From assembly GCF_003236395.1 (NCBI RefSeq), contig NZ_POUD01000006.1, positions 22,154 to 86,153 of the forward strand: DNA of 64,000 nucleotides, given 5' to 3'. The DNA comes from Nonomuraea aridisoli (GTDB lineage: Bacteria > Actinomycetota > Actinomycetes > Streptosporangiales > Streptosporangiaceae). Shown here piece by piece: positions 8,309 to 16,390 of this stretch. Below the pieces are notes generated by a model, which was not told the DNA's origin, ran no database searches, and saw only the letters and a program-made list of their open reading frames with translations. How positions within the stretch are numbered: position 1 is the stretch's first letter; each line of letters begins with the position of its first letter. The translations under genes were made by a program, and so were the position numbers.

Positions 8309-8923
8309 TCAGCGGGTGGCGGCGAGCGTGCGCTTCCTGGAGGCGTAGATGTCGTCGACCAGCCCGTACGAGCGGGCCTGCTCAGCGGTGAAGATGCGGT
8401 CGCGCTCGATGTCCTTCCTGATCTCCAGCACGCCGCGCCCGGTGTGCCGCGACAGGATCTCCTCCTGCTGGTCGCGCATCCGCAGGATCTCCCTGGCGTG
8501 GATCTCCAGGTCGCTGCCCTGGCCGCGCCCGCCCTCGGTGTGGGGCTGGTGCAGCAGCACCCGCGCGTGCGGCAGCGCCGCCCGCTTGCCCGGCGTGCCG
8601 GCCGCGAGCAGCACCGCCGCCGCCGAGGACGCCTCGCCGACGCAGACCGTGTGGATCTCCGGCCGGACGAACTGCATCGTGTCGTAGATCGCCGCCATCG
8701 CCGTGAACGATCCGCCCGGCGAGTTGATGTAGATGTTGATGTCCTGGTCGGGGTCGATCGACTCCAGCGTGAGCAACTGGGCCATCACGGCGTTGGCCAC
8801 GCCGTCGTCGATCGGGGTGCCGAGGAAGATGACGCGGTCTTCGAACAGCTTGGTGTAGGGGTTCAGCTCGCGCACGCCGTAGGAGGTGCGCTCGGTGAAC
8901 GACGGCAGGATGTAGCCGCTCAT
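8309..8923 (-). CDS. clpP: ATP-dependent Clp protease proteolytic subunit (ClpP2/ClpP3-like)
   Basis: A 204-residue serine peptidase of the ClpP family. The triad is visible: Ser100 in GEASSAAA, His125 in LLHQPH, Asp175 in IERDR. The N-terminal YILPSFTERTSYGV stretch resembles mycobacterial ClpP2. It forms the barrel that degrades proteins delivered by Clp ATPases. Its start follows the stop of the other clpP by one base (TGATATG), so both subunits are made together, probably as a hetero-tetradecamer. No clpX or tig gene adjoins, so this may be the second (ClpP3P4-type) pair of the genome and not the housekeeping one; not provable here. Confidence 0.92.
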   Translation of the reverse strand: MSGYILPSFTERTSYGVRELNPYTKLFEDRVIFLGTPIDDGVANAVMAQLLTLESIDPDQDINIYINSPGGSFTAMAAIYDTMQFVRPEIHTVCVGEASSAAAVLLAAGTPGKRAALPHARVLLHQPHTEGGRGQGSDLEIHAREILRMRDQQEEILSRHTGRGVLEIRKDIERDRIFTAEQARSYGLVDDIYASRKRTLAATR

Positions 8924-8924
8924 A

Positions 8925-9491
8925 TCAGTTCATCCCTTCGGCGATGTGGTCGACGATGCCGTACTCGAGCGCCTCCTGCGCCGTGAACCAGCGGTCACGG
9001 TCGGAGTCGGCCTGGATGCGCTCGAGGGGCTGGCCGGTGTGGTGGGCGATGATCTCGGCGATCCGGCGCTTGGTGTAGATCATGTTGTCGGCCTGGATCT
9101 GGATGTCGCTGGCCGAGCCGCCGATGCCGCCCAGCGGCTGGTGCATCACGACGCGGGAGTTGGGCAGGGCGTAGCGCTTGCCCTTCGCGCCCGCCGTCAG
9201 CAGCACCTGGCCCATGGAGGCGGCGAAGCCCATCGCCACCGTCGCCACGTCGCACGGAACGAACTGCATCATGTCGTAGAGCGCCATCCCGGCCGTCACC
9301 GAGCCGCCCGGGGAATTGATGTAAAGCGTTATGTCGCGCTTGGGGTCCTCGGCCGCGAGCAAAAGCAGCTCGCCGCAGAGCCGGTTGCAAATCTCGTCGT
9401 CGACCTCCTGCCCGAGGACGACGATGCGCTCCTTCAGCAGGCGCTGGCTCAGCTGGTCAGGCCAGGCCGCGGCGCGCTGGGTCTCCGTCAT
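8925..9491 (-). CDS. clpP: ATP-dependent Clp protease proteolytic subunit (ClpP1/ClpP4-like)
   Basis: A 188-residue ClpP with triad Ser92 (GFAASMGQ), His117 (VMHQPLGG) and Asp166 (SDRDRWF). The [13 protein letters not shown] segment is that of conventional ClpP handle regions. It is the first gene of a two-gene operon. A ribosome binding site GAAAGG lies about 8 bases before the ATG. A palindrome with arms TTCGCGG/CCGCGAA sits just upstream of it (9506-9525) and may be a repressor or activator site. Confidence 0.93.
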   Translation of the reverse strand: MTETQRAAAWPDQLSQRLLKERIVVLGQEVDDEICNRLCGELLLLAAEDPKRDITLYINSPGGSVTAGMALYDMMQFVPCDVATVAMGFAASMGQVLLTAGAKGKRYALPNSRVVMHQPLGGIGGSASDIQIQADNMIYTKRRIAEIIAHHTGQPLERIQADSDRDRWFTAQEALEYGIVDHIAEGMN

Positions 9492-9505
9492 GCCGGTCGC
9501 CTTTC

Positions 9506-9525
9506 TTCGCGGGTATATCCGCGAA
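9506..9525 (-). promoter_or_regulatory. palindrome upstream of the clpP operon
   Basis: Arms TTCGCGG and CCGCGAA flank the 6-base centre GTATAT, itself nearly symmetrical. It ends about 14 bases before the clpP ATG, next to the ribosome binding site, so a bound protein would block transcription exit or initiation. The 10-base distance between the CGC and GCG half-sites does not fit the CGC-N5-GCG spacing known for ClgR. The binding protein is unknown. Confidence 0.55.
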
Positions 9526-9649
9526 AAACGCTAGACCCGCGCGCCGCGAATTCCGCAATCTTTTCGCTGGCGGCGCATTTCTCTAAGGGCGCATTACTCC
9601 CTCAGCGAATTTCCATCGACATTCAATCCCGAATATGAGAACGCCCGGC

Positions 9650-10513
9650 CTACGGGCGCAGCCCCGCGCGCCGCATCAGCTCCCCGGCCGGCAGCACGGT
9701 CGCCTCGGTCGCGCTGAGCCCGGTGACGGCCAGGGCCCGGTCCACCAGGTGCAGCCCCACCGCGTAGCCGGCCATGTCCGGGATGCCGCGCGGCTCCTGA
9801 CCGAACCGGCGCGTGGGGCCGTCGCCCAGCACGTACGCGGAGGTGTGCTGCATCCCGGCCAGGTCGAAGTCGGCCATGATCCGCTCGTACGCGCGTTCGA
9901 ACGCCTCTCCCCGCACCATCGACGACCACGGCCCCATGGCCTGCGGCCCCGACAGCTCCCGGACGAACGCCTCGGCCAGACCCTCGGCCACGACGTGCTC
10001 GCCGACCGTCACCGTGGCCGGGTTCCACTCAACGGTCTGGTAGCGGGCGTTGTGGTGGAACTCGTGCACCGCCAGATGCCCGATCTTGCCGATCACCTCG
10101 TCCGACGGCCAGGCCAGCAGGTAGAGCCAGCCGGGCGCGCCGCCCATGCCGTAGTAGCCGGCGGCGGTCTTCATGAGGTGCTCGTTGTCGGGGTTCCCCA
10201 TCATGAACATGACCTGCAGCGATCCCGGACGCCCGGCCATGCCCAGCCGCCGCGCGGCGCGCTCCAGCTCGCGCCGCACCTGGCCGAGCACGTCGGCCTC
10301 GATCATGCTCCGGACGGCGGCCGGGTAACGCGGGTCCTCGATGTCGACGCGGAAGCCGCCGCCGCCGTGGTGGATGTCGACGATGTCGCCGGGCATCGGG
10401 ATCGACTGCCGGATCGGCGCGAGCAGCTCCCGCAACGCCGCGGGCCGCTCGCCGAGCGGCCGGGCGAGCAGGCCGTCCATCGCCGTGAGGGTGTCGTGAA
10501 CGATGATCTCCAT
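9650..10513 (-). CDS. DUF2268 family putative zinc protease
   Basis: A 287-residue protein with the zincin motif HEFHH at residues 150-154 and a downstream VAEGLAEAF segment whose Glu can be the third zinc ligand. This is the arrangement of the DUF2268 (YjaZ-like) predicted metallopeptidases. No signal peptide or membrane segment is seen, so it is probably cytoplasmic. It is alone on its strand between the clpP pair and a membrane-protein gene. Function in the cell is unknown. Confidence 0.82.
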   Translation of the reverse strand: MEIIVHDTLTAMDGLLARPLGERPAALRELLAPIRQSIPMPGDIVDIHHGGGGFRVDIEDPRYPAAVRSMIEADVLGQVRRELERAARRLGMAGRPGSLQVMFMMGNPDNEHLMKTAAGYYGMGGAPGWLYLLAWPSDEVIGKIGHLAVHEFHHNARYQTVEWNPATVTVGEHVVAEGLAEAFVRELSGPQAMGPWSSMVRGEAFERAYERIMADFDLAGMQHTSAYVLGDGPTRRFGQEPRGIPDMAGYAVGLHLVDRALAVTGLSATEATVLPAGELMRRAGLRP

Positions 10514-10559
10514 GCCGCCCGACGCTAGAGCCTGACGTTACGTGAGGCTCAAGTCGGCG

Positions 10560-11330
10560 TCACAGGTCCGATTCGCGGCCGCCGGGCTCGTCTCCCGGCG
10601 TCCCCGGCGTGCCGGGCGCGCTCTGGCTCGGCGACTCCGACGGCGACGGCGACGGCTCCGGCTCGGGGCTCTCCGGAGTGGGCGGCGGCGTCGGCACGAA
10701 CACCGTCGGCGGCAACTGCCGCGGCTGCGGCTCGCTGTCACCGCGGCCGAGCACCATGAGCAGCAGGATCGCCACCACCAGGAGCAGCAGCAGGATCACC
10801 GCCAGCGCGGCCATCAGCACCCGCCTGCGCGTCTCGGTCAGCGGCGGCCGCCGCCGCACGCCCGGCAGCGCCGGCGCCCGGTCGGTCACCCAGAACGGCA
10901 CGAAATCCGGCCCGTGCGGCTCCCCGATGAACGTCCCGCCCACCATGACGGGCTCCAGGAACCGCTCGGCCCCCGGCCGGCCCGGCGCGTACGGCACCGC
11001 CACCCACGGCGCCCGCCCCCCGTCGAAGGCCAGCACCTCGGGCGCGCCGTCGATCACCGCGCCGCGCCCCCGCGCCGGCCGTCCCAGCCAGCCGCGCATC
11101 CCCGCCCGGTCGCGTCCGCCGGCCTCCTTGACCGCGGACAGGAACCGCTCGCGCGCCGTGGCGTCGAACGCGGCGCCGCGGGTGAGCACCGCAAGGGACA
11201 CGGGCCGGCCGTCCTGGGCCTGGCCCAGGTAGACGAAACCGGCCGGCGCCGTCTGCAGGCGTGCCTGGACCACGAACGGCCCCAGCCGGGGAGGGTCACC
11301 GTACTGCAGGGGACTTGCCACGTTTGCCAT
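10560..11330 (-). CDS. single-pass membrane protein with kinase-N-lobe-like N-terminus
   Basis: A 256-residue protein with a cytoplasmic part of about 165 residues, one long hydrophobic segment near 168-192 (LMAALAVILLLLLVVAILLL) and a Pro/Ser/Glu-rich external tail. The start of the soluble part (LGPFVVQARLQTAPAGFVYLG, then a VSLAVLT strand) resembles the glycine-loop and first strands of actinobacterial Ser/Thr kinases, but no catalytic lobe follows and the loop glycines are largely lost. It is divergent from the MoxR operon with about 56 bases between starts, so shared regulation is plausible. Function unknown. Confidence 0.7.
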   Translation of the reverse strand: MANVASPLQYGDPPRLGPFVVQARLQTAPAGFVYLGQAQDGRPVSLAVLTRGAAFDATARERFLSAVKEAGGRDRAGMRGWLGRPARGRGAVIDGAPEVLAFDGGRAPWVAVPYAPGRPGAERFLEPVMVGGTFIGEPHGPDFVPFWVTDRAPALPGVRRRPPLTETRRRVLMAALAVILLLLLVVAILLLMVLGRGDSEPQPRQLPPTVFVPTPPPTPESPEPEPSPSPSESPSQSAPGTPGTPGDEPGGRESDL

Positions 11331-11386
11331 GAAAGCACAGACGTGGCGTCGTGCACGTTTGCGGCGCGTTTGGTGGAATGGCCTCT

Positions 11387-12388
11387 ATGAGCGTCGCCGA
11401 AGAGTTGCCAGGCGGAAACGACGCGGCCCTGCTGCGTCAGAGTCTCGACGAGGTCCGGCGTGTCATCGTCGGACAGGACCACATGGTCGAAAGGCTCATC
11501 GTGGCCCTGCTGGCGCGCGGGCACTGCCTGCTCGAAGGCGTGCCGGGCGTCGCCAAGACCCTCGCCGCCTCCACCCTGGCCACCGTCGTGGGCGGCACGT
11601 TCGCCCGGATCCAGTTCACTCCCGACCTCGTGCCGAGCGACATCATCGGCACCCGCGTCTACCACCCGTCCAACGAGAAGTTCGACGTCGAGCTCGGCCC
11701 CGTGTTCGTCAACTTCCTGCTCGCCGACGAGATCAACCGCGCCCCGGCCAAGGTCCAGTCGGCGTTGCTGGAGGTGATGGCCGAGCGCCAGGTCACCCTG
11801 GCGGGCGTCACCCACCCGCTGCCCAAGCCGTTCATCGTGCTGGCCACCCAGAACCCGATCGAGTCCGAGGGCGTCTACCCGCTGCCCGAGGTGCAGCGCG
11901 ACCGGTTCCTGTTCCGGGTGCGCGTGCGGCACCCGAGCGCGCAGGAGGAGCTGCAGATCCTGCAGCGGATGAGCGTCACCCCGCCGGTCCCCGAGCGGGT
12001 GCTCGACCCGCCGAGGCTGCTGGCCCTGCAGCAGGCCGCCGAGGAGGTCTCGGTGCACCAGCTCGTCGCCGACTACGTCGTACGCCTCGTCATGGCCACC
12101 CGCGCCCCCGCCGAGTACGGCCTGGCCGACCTGGCCGACACCATCGAGATCGGCGTCAGCCCCCGCGCCACCCTCGGCCTGGTCTCGGCCGGACGCGCCC
12201 TGGCGCTGCTGCGCGGCCGCGACTACCTGCTGCCCGACGACATCCGCGACGTCGCCGTGGACGTCATGGGCCACCGGCTCATGCTCACCTTCGACGCCCT
12301 GGCCGACGGCGTCGACCCCGAGCAGGTCGTCCACCAGATCCTGCAGGCCGTGCCGCCGCCCCTCGTCGTCTGGAACCAGAACCGTTGA
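11387..12388 (+). CDS. MoxR family AAA+ ATPase
   Basis: A 333-residue AAA+ protein with Walker A GVPGVAKT, Walker B LLADEINRA, and sensor-type ATQNPIES, all typical of the MoxR (RavA-related) family. MoxR ATPases work with DUF58 and VWA proteins as a chaperone-like complex near the membrane. ATGs exist at 11378 and 11387; GGTGG at 11372-11376 is properly spaced only for 11387. The next gene starts at or just after its stop. Confidence 0.92.
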   Translation: MSVAEELPGGNDAALLRQSLDEVRRVIVGQDHMVERLIVALLARGHCLLEGVPGVAKTLAASTLATVVGGTFARIQFTPDLVPSDIIGTRVYHPSNEKFDVELGPVFVNFLLADEINRAPAKVQSALLEVMAERQVTLAGVTHPLPKPFIVLATQNPIESEGVYPLPEVQRDRFLFRVRVRHPSAQEELQILQRMSVTPPVPERVLDPPRLLALQQAAEEVSVHQLVADYVVRLVMATRAPAEYGLADLADTIEIGVSPRATLGLVSAGRALALLRGRDYLLPDDIRDVAVDVMGHRLMLTFDALADGVDPEQVVHQILQAVPPPLVVWNQNR

Positions 12389-12417
12389 CCATCACTGACC
12401 CGACCACAGGGCGGCCG

Positions 12418-13350
12418 ATGAACACCGCGGAGCAGGCGCTGCGGCGCCTGGAACTCACCGTCACCCGCCGGCTGGACGGCCTGCTCCACGGCGCCCACCA
12501 GGGTCTGCTGCCCGGCGCGGGCACCGAGGCCGGCGACAGCCGGGTCTACGTGCCCGGCGAGGACGACGTGCGCCGCATGGACTGGGCGGTCACCGCCCGC
12601 ACGACCATCCCGCACGTCCGCGATCTGGTCGCCGACCGCGAGCTGGAGACCTGGGCGCTCGTCGACCTGTCGCCCAGCATGGACTTCGGCACCGCCGACA
12701 CCGACAAACGCGACCTGGTGGTGGCCGCCGTCGGCGCGATCGGCTTCCTGTCCAGCCGCCTCGGCGACCGCTTCGGTGCGTTCGTCATCCACGACGAGTA
12801 CGTTCACCGTATGCCCGCACGCACCGGCCGCCCCGCGCTCTACGGGCTGCTGCACTCCCTCATGGACGCCCCGCGCGGCCGGATCGTGGACGACCCGCCC
12901 GACCTCGCCGAGGGCATCGAGATCCTGTCGGCCTCGCGCCGGCGGCGCGGCATGCGGGTGGTCGTCTCCGACTTCCTCGACGCCCGCCCCGACCTCGACC
13001 CCGACGCCGAACGCCCCTGGGAGCGCCCCATCAGGCGGTTGTCGGCCCGCCACCAGGTGCTGGCCGTCGAGATCATCGACCCGCGCGAGCTCGAACTGCC
13101 GGACGTGGGCCGCGTCGCGTTCGCCGACCCCGAGACCGGGAACGTACGCGAAGTGCACCTTTCGCCCAAAGTTCGGCAAGCGTACGCGGAGGCCGCGGCC
13201 CTGCAGCGCGAGGGCACCCGCAGGGCCCTGCGCCGCGCCGGCATCGCCCACCTCGTCCTGCGCACCGACCGCGACTGGGTGTTCGACGTCGCGCAGTTCA
13301 TCCTGCGCCAGCGCCGCATGAGCCACCTGTCCCCCAGGAGACCGACGTGA
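12418..13350 (+). CDS. DUF58 domain-containing protein
   Basis: About 310 residues. The segment with [11 protein letters not shown] followed by the VDLSPSM aspartate-serine motif is the hallmark of DUF58, a degenerate von Willebrand-like fold partnered with MoxR ATPases. The ATG at 12418 is preceded by AGGG; an alternative TTG at 12385 would overlap the moxR stop (TTGA) and add 11 residues. Second gene of the MoxR-DUF58-VWA set. Confidence 0.9.
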   Translation: MNTAEQALRRLELTVTRRLDGLLHGAHQGLLPGAGTEAGDSRVYVPGEDDVRRMDWAVTARTTIPHVRDLVADRELETWALVDLSPSMDFGTADTDKRDLVVAAVGAIGFLSSRLGDRFGAFVIHDEYVHRMPARTGRPALYGLLHSLMDAPRGRIVDDPPDLAEGIEILSASRRRRGMRVVVSDFLDARPDLDPDAERPWERPIRRLSARHQVLAVEIIDPRELELPDVGRVAFADPETGNVREVHLSPKVRQAYAEAAALQREGTRRALRRAGIAHLVLRTDRDWVFDVAQFILRQRRMSHLSPRRPT

Positions 13351-13396
13351 CCCTGACGAGCAAGACGACGACCGGCCACGGGGCGGAGGCGACGCC

Positions 13397-14344
13397 GTGA
13401 CGTTCCTCGCGCCCGGCTGGCTGTGGTTGTTCGTCCTGCTGCTGCTCCTGGTGGCCGGCTACGTCATCGCGATGTTCGCCCGCCGCCGCTACACCGTGCG
13501 CTTCACCAACCTGGCCCTGCTCAACCTGGTCGCCCCCGCGGGGCCCGGCTGGCGCCGGCACGTGGCGCCCGGGCTGTTCCTCGTCATGATGGCGCTGCTG
13601 GTCATCGGCGCCGCCAAGCCCGCCGACCAGGTGCGCGTGCCCCGCGACCGCGCCACCATCATGATCGCCCTGGACGTGTCGCTGTCGATGGAGGCCGGCG
13701 ACGTCCAGCCCGACCGCATCAGCGCCGCCAAGGCCGCCGCGCAGGCGTTCGCCAGGGAGTTGCCCGACCGGTTCAACGTGGGCGTGGTCTCCTTCGCCCG
13801 CTCCGCCAACGTGATCATCGCCCCCACCACCGACCACGAGGCCGTGGTCACCGCGATCGGCAACCTCAGCACCCGCCCCGGCACCGCGATCGGCGAGGCG
13901 GTCTTCAACGCGCTGGAGTCGGTGCGCTCGTTCGACCAGCAGGCCGCGACCGACCCGCCGCCGTCCGCGATCGTGCTGCTGTCCGACGGCGACAACACCT
14001 CCGGGCGCACGGTCAGCGAGGCCATCGAGGCCGCCCAGCAGGCCCGCGTCCCCGTCTCCACCATCGCGTACGGCACCCAGGAGGGCACCGTCAACATCGA
14101 CGGCCGCCCGGTGAACGTGCCGGTCAACAAGCAGACCCTACAGTCGTTGTCCGACGGCACCAGCGGCCGGGCCTACACCGCCGAGTCCGGCAGCGAGCTG
14201 CGCGAGGTCTACGAGCAGATCGGCACCTCCCTCGGCTACCGGCTGGTCAGCCAGGAGATCACCCAGTGGTTCATCGTGGCCGCGATCATCGCGGGGCTGC
14301 TGGTCGCGGGCGCCGCGGTGCTGTTCGGTTCGCGGATCCCGTAA
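13397..14344 (+). CDS. von Willebrand factor A domain membrane protein (BatA-like)
   Basis: A 315-residue protein with two N-terminal hydrophobic segments (residues about 5-25 and 56-73), a VWA domain with the metal-ion site DVSLS near residue 92 and [10 protein letters not shown] later, and a C-terminal membrane segment near 292-310. This BatA-like topology puts the VWA domain at the membrane, where the MoxR ATPase is thought to act. GGCGGAGG precedes the start. Third gene of the MoxR set. Confidence 0.9.
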   Translation: MTFLAPGWLWLFVLLLLLVAGYVIAMFARRRYTVRFTNLALLNLVAPAGPGWRRHVAPGLFLVMMALLVIGAAKPADQVRVPRDRATIMIALDVSLSMEAGDVQPDRISAAKAAAQAFARELPDRFNVGVVSFARSANVIIAPTTDHEAVVTAIGNLSTRPGTAIGEAVFNALESVRSFDQQAATDPPPSAIVLLSDGDNTSGRTVSEAIEAAQQARVPVSTIAYGTQEGTVNIDGRPVNVPVNKQTLQSLSDGTSGRAYTAESGSELREVYEQIGTSLGYRLVSQEITQWFIVAAIIAGLLVAGAAVLFGSRIP

Positions 14345-14355
14345 CGTTTGGCGAC

Positions 14356-14946
14356 GTGGCCCACTACTTCTCCGAGCAGCCGAAGACCGCGAGCAGGCCG
14401 GGCACGGTCGACCTGGTCCTGCCCGACCTGCACCTGCGGCTGGAGACCGACAGCGGCGTGTTCTCCCCCGAGCGCGTCGACGTCGGAACCCGCGTGCTGC
14501 TGGAGAGCGTCCCGGCGCCGCCGCAGGAAGGCGACCTGCTCGACCTGGGCTGCGGCTACGGGCCCATCGCGCTGACGATGGCGTCGCGGGCGCCGGAGGC
14601 GACGGTGTGGGCGGTCGACGTGAACCGGCGGGCTCTGGAGCTCACCGAGCGGAACGCCCAGGCCGCCCGCCTTTACAAAGTACGATCAGTACATGTCGAT
14701 GAAGTGCCAGATGACGTGAAATTTCGGGTTATCTGGTCCAATCCTGCGATCCGGATCGGGAAGCAGGCCCTGCACGACATGCTCACCAGGTGGCTCACCC
14801 GGCTGACGCCCGACGGCGTGGCCTACCTGGTCGTCCAGAAACACCTCGGCTCCGACTCCCTGCAGCGCTGGCTCGGCGAGCAGGGCTGGCAGGCCTCCCG
14901 CGAGGCCAGCCGGGCCGCCTACCGCATCCTGAAGGTGACCCGATGA
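14356..14946 (+). CDS. RsmC-like class I SAM methyltransferase
   Basis: A 196-residue methyltransferase of the MTS (RsmC/RlmG-like) fold. SAM motif LDLGCGYGP lies near residue 57, followed by VDVNRRALEL. The substrate motif normally reads NPPIR but here is SNPAIRIGK, with Ala for the second Pro. The start is GTG 11 bases after the VWA gene. Between 14671 and 14755 the DNA falls to about 44 percent GC, far below the rest of the gene, and the altered motif lies at the end of this patch. It overlaps the next gene by ATGA. Target (rRNA guanine by analogy) is not proven. Confidence 0.85.
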   Translation: MAHYFSEQPKTASRPGTVDLVLPDLHLRLETDSGVFSPERVDVGTRVLLESVPAPPQEGDLLDLGCGYGPIALTMASRAPEATVWAVDVNRRALELTERNAQAARLYKVRSVHVDEVPDDVKFRVIWSNPAIRIGKQALHDMLTRWLTRLTPDGVAYLVVQKHLGSDSLQRWLGEQGWQASREASRAAYRILKVTR

Positions 14947-15482
14947 GAAGGCAGCTGCGCCCCACCGACGTCAAGCGGCTCAACCGCACCTGGCGCAGGA
15001 ACACCGAAAACCGCCTCGGCCTGATCATCGAGTCGGTCACCGGCCCGTTCAACATCGGCTCAATCTTCCGCAGCGCCGCCGCGTTCGGCGTCGACCAGAT
15101 CTGGCTGGCCGGCAACGCCACCCCGCCCACCAACCCCAAGGCGGGCAAGACCGCGCTCGGCACCGAGCGGCTGGTCACCTGGCACGAGCCGATGCCCGCC
15201 ACCGAGGCCGTCAAGGCCGCCAGGGAGGACGGCTACGCGGTGCTGGCCATCGAGCTGACCGCCGAGTCCGTGCCGCTGCACCGGGCCGGCCTCGACCGCG
15301 ACGTGTGCCTGGTGGTCGGCAGCGAGGACCACGGCTGCTCCCCCGCCCTGCTCGACGCCGTCGACGGCGCCTGCTACATCCCGCAGGTCGGCCGGGTGGG
15401 CTCGTTCAACGTCGCCGTGGCGGCGGCCATCGCGCTGGCGGAGGCCCGCCGCCAGGAATGGCAGAAACTCCCCGATTCGTAA
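14943..15482 (+). CDS. TrmH/SpoU family RNA 2'-O-methyltransferase
   Basis: A 179-residue SPOUT enzyme with the three family motifs: NIGSIFRSAAAFG (motif 1), VVGSEDHG (motif 2) and IPQVGRVGSFNVAVAAAIAL (motif 3) forming the knotted SAM site. It should methylate a ribose 2'-OH in tRNA or rRNA. Its ATG overlaps the stop of the RsmC-like gene, a coupling of two RNA methyltransferases. Which nucleotide it modifies is not deducible. Confidence 0.9.
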   Translation: MRRQLRPTDVKRLNRTWRRNTENRLGLIIESVTGPFNIGSIFRSAAAFGVDQIWLAGNATPPTNPKAGKTALGTERLVTWHEPMPATEAVKAAREDGYAVLAIELTAESVPLHRAGLDRDVCLVVGSEDHGCSPALLDAVDGACYIPQVGRVGSFNVAVAAAIALAEARRQEWQKLPDS

Positions 15483-15518
15483 CCTCACCGTTCACCCCGG
15501 AAGGGCATACTTCCTGTC

Positions 15519-16319
15519 GTGCCGATCCGCCGATTCGCCTTCCTCGACCATCCGCTTCCGCTGGCCTTCGCCCACCGCGGAGGGGCGATGGAAGGCGCGG
15601 AGAACTCCATGGCCGCCTTCGAGCGGGCGGTCGAGCTCGGATACGTCTATCTGGAGACCGACGCGCACGCCACCGCCGACGGCGTGCTGCTGGCCTTCCA
15701 CGACCACACGCTCGACCGGGTGACCGACCGGCGCGGCCGCGTCTCCGAGCTTCCCTACCGGGAGGTCAGGCACGCCCGCATCGGCGGGGTGCACGAGATC
15801 CCGCTGCTGGAGGACCTCCTCGGCACCTGGCCGGAGGCGCGCTTCAACATCGACGTCAAGGAGGCGGCCGCCATCGCGCCGCTGGCCGAGGCGGTGCGGC
15901 GCACCAACGCCTACGACCGCGTCTGCCTGACGTCGTTCTCCGACGAGCGCCTGCTGATGGCCAGGGCGGCGATGGGCCGTGAGGTGTGCTCGGCGCTCGG
16001 GCCGCGCGGCGTGGCCGCGCTGCGCGCCGCCGCGAGCACCTCGGGCTACGGCCGCCTGCTGGCGAGCCTGTCACGCGCCGGGGTGCCCTGCGCGCAGGTG
16101 CCGATCGGCTTCCGCGGGCTGCGCGTCACCACGCGCGCCCTGGTCCGCACCGCCCACGCCATCGGCATGCAGGTGCACGTGTGGACCATCAACGACACCG
16201 CGCGGATGGAGCGCCTGCTCGACCTCGGGGTCGACGGCATCATGACCGACAACCTCACCGGCCTGCGCGACGTGCTGCGACGGCGCGGCGTGTGGCATCC
16301 CGGCCGCCAGGTCGCCTGA
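15519..16319 (+). CDS. glycerophosphodiester phosphodiesterase
   Basis: A 266-residue GDPD-family enzyme with the catalytic AHRGGAMEGAENSMAAF segment, the ETDAH metal site and HDHTLDR. It hydrolyses glycerophosphodiesters to glycerol-3-phosphate and an alcohol. No signal peptide is seen, so it acts in the cytoplasm. The start is GTG at 15519, 36 bases after the methyltransferase. A C-terminal HVWTINDT segment is typical. Confidence 0.9.
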   Translation: MPIRRFAFLDHPLPLAFAHRGGAMEGAENSMAAFERAVELGYVYLETDAHATADGVLLAFHDHTLDRVTDRRGRVSELPYREVRHARIGGVHEIPLLEDLLGTWPEARFNIDVKEAAAIAPLAEAVRRTNAYDRVCLTSFSDERLLMARAAMGREVCSALGPRGVAALRAAASTSGYGRLLASLSRAGVPCAQVPIGFRGLRVTTRALVRTAHAIGMQVHVWTINDTARMERLLDLGVDGIMTDNLTGLRDVLRRRGVWHPGRQVA

Positions 16320-16390
16320 GGGCACGACACCCTTCCCCCGTAGACCCCCACCGGGCGGCCTCTCCCCGGCCGCAGAGAGCGACACCACCG

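Noticed and set aside
8309..9491. Naming the two proteases ClpP1 and ClpP2
   Set aside because: The window has no clpX or tig neighbour and no second clpP pair for comparison, so housekeeping and accessory pairs cannot be told apart.
9526..9560. Possible SigR promoter of clpP (GGAAT ... GTT on the minus strand)
   Set aside because: The spacing between the elements is about 20 bases, too long for the consensus of 16-18.
11054..12334. Long minus-strand frame opposite moxR
   Set aside because: MoxR motifs on the plus strand are complete, and this frame has no motif or start signal.
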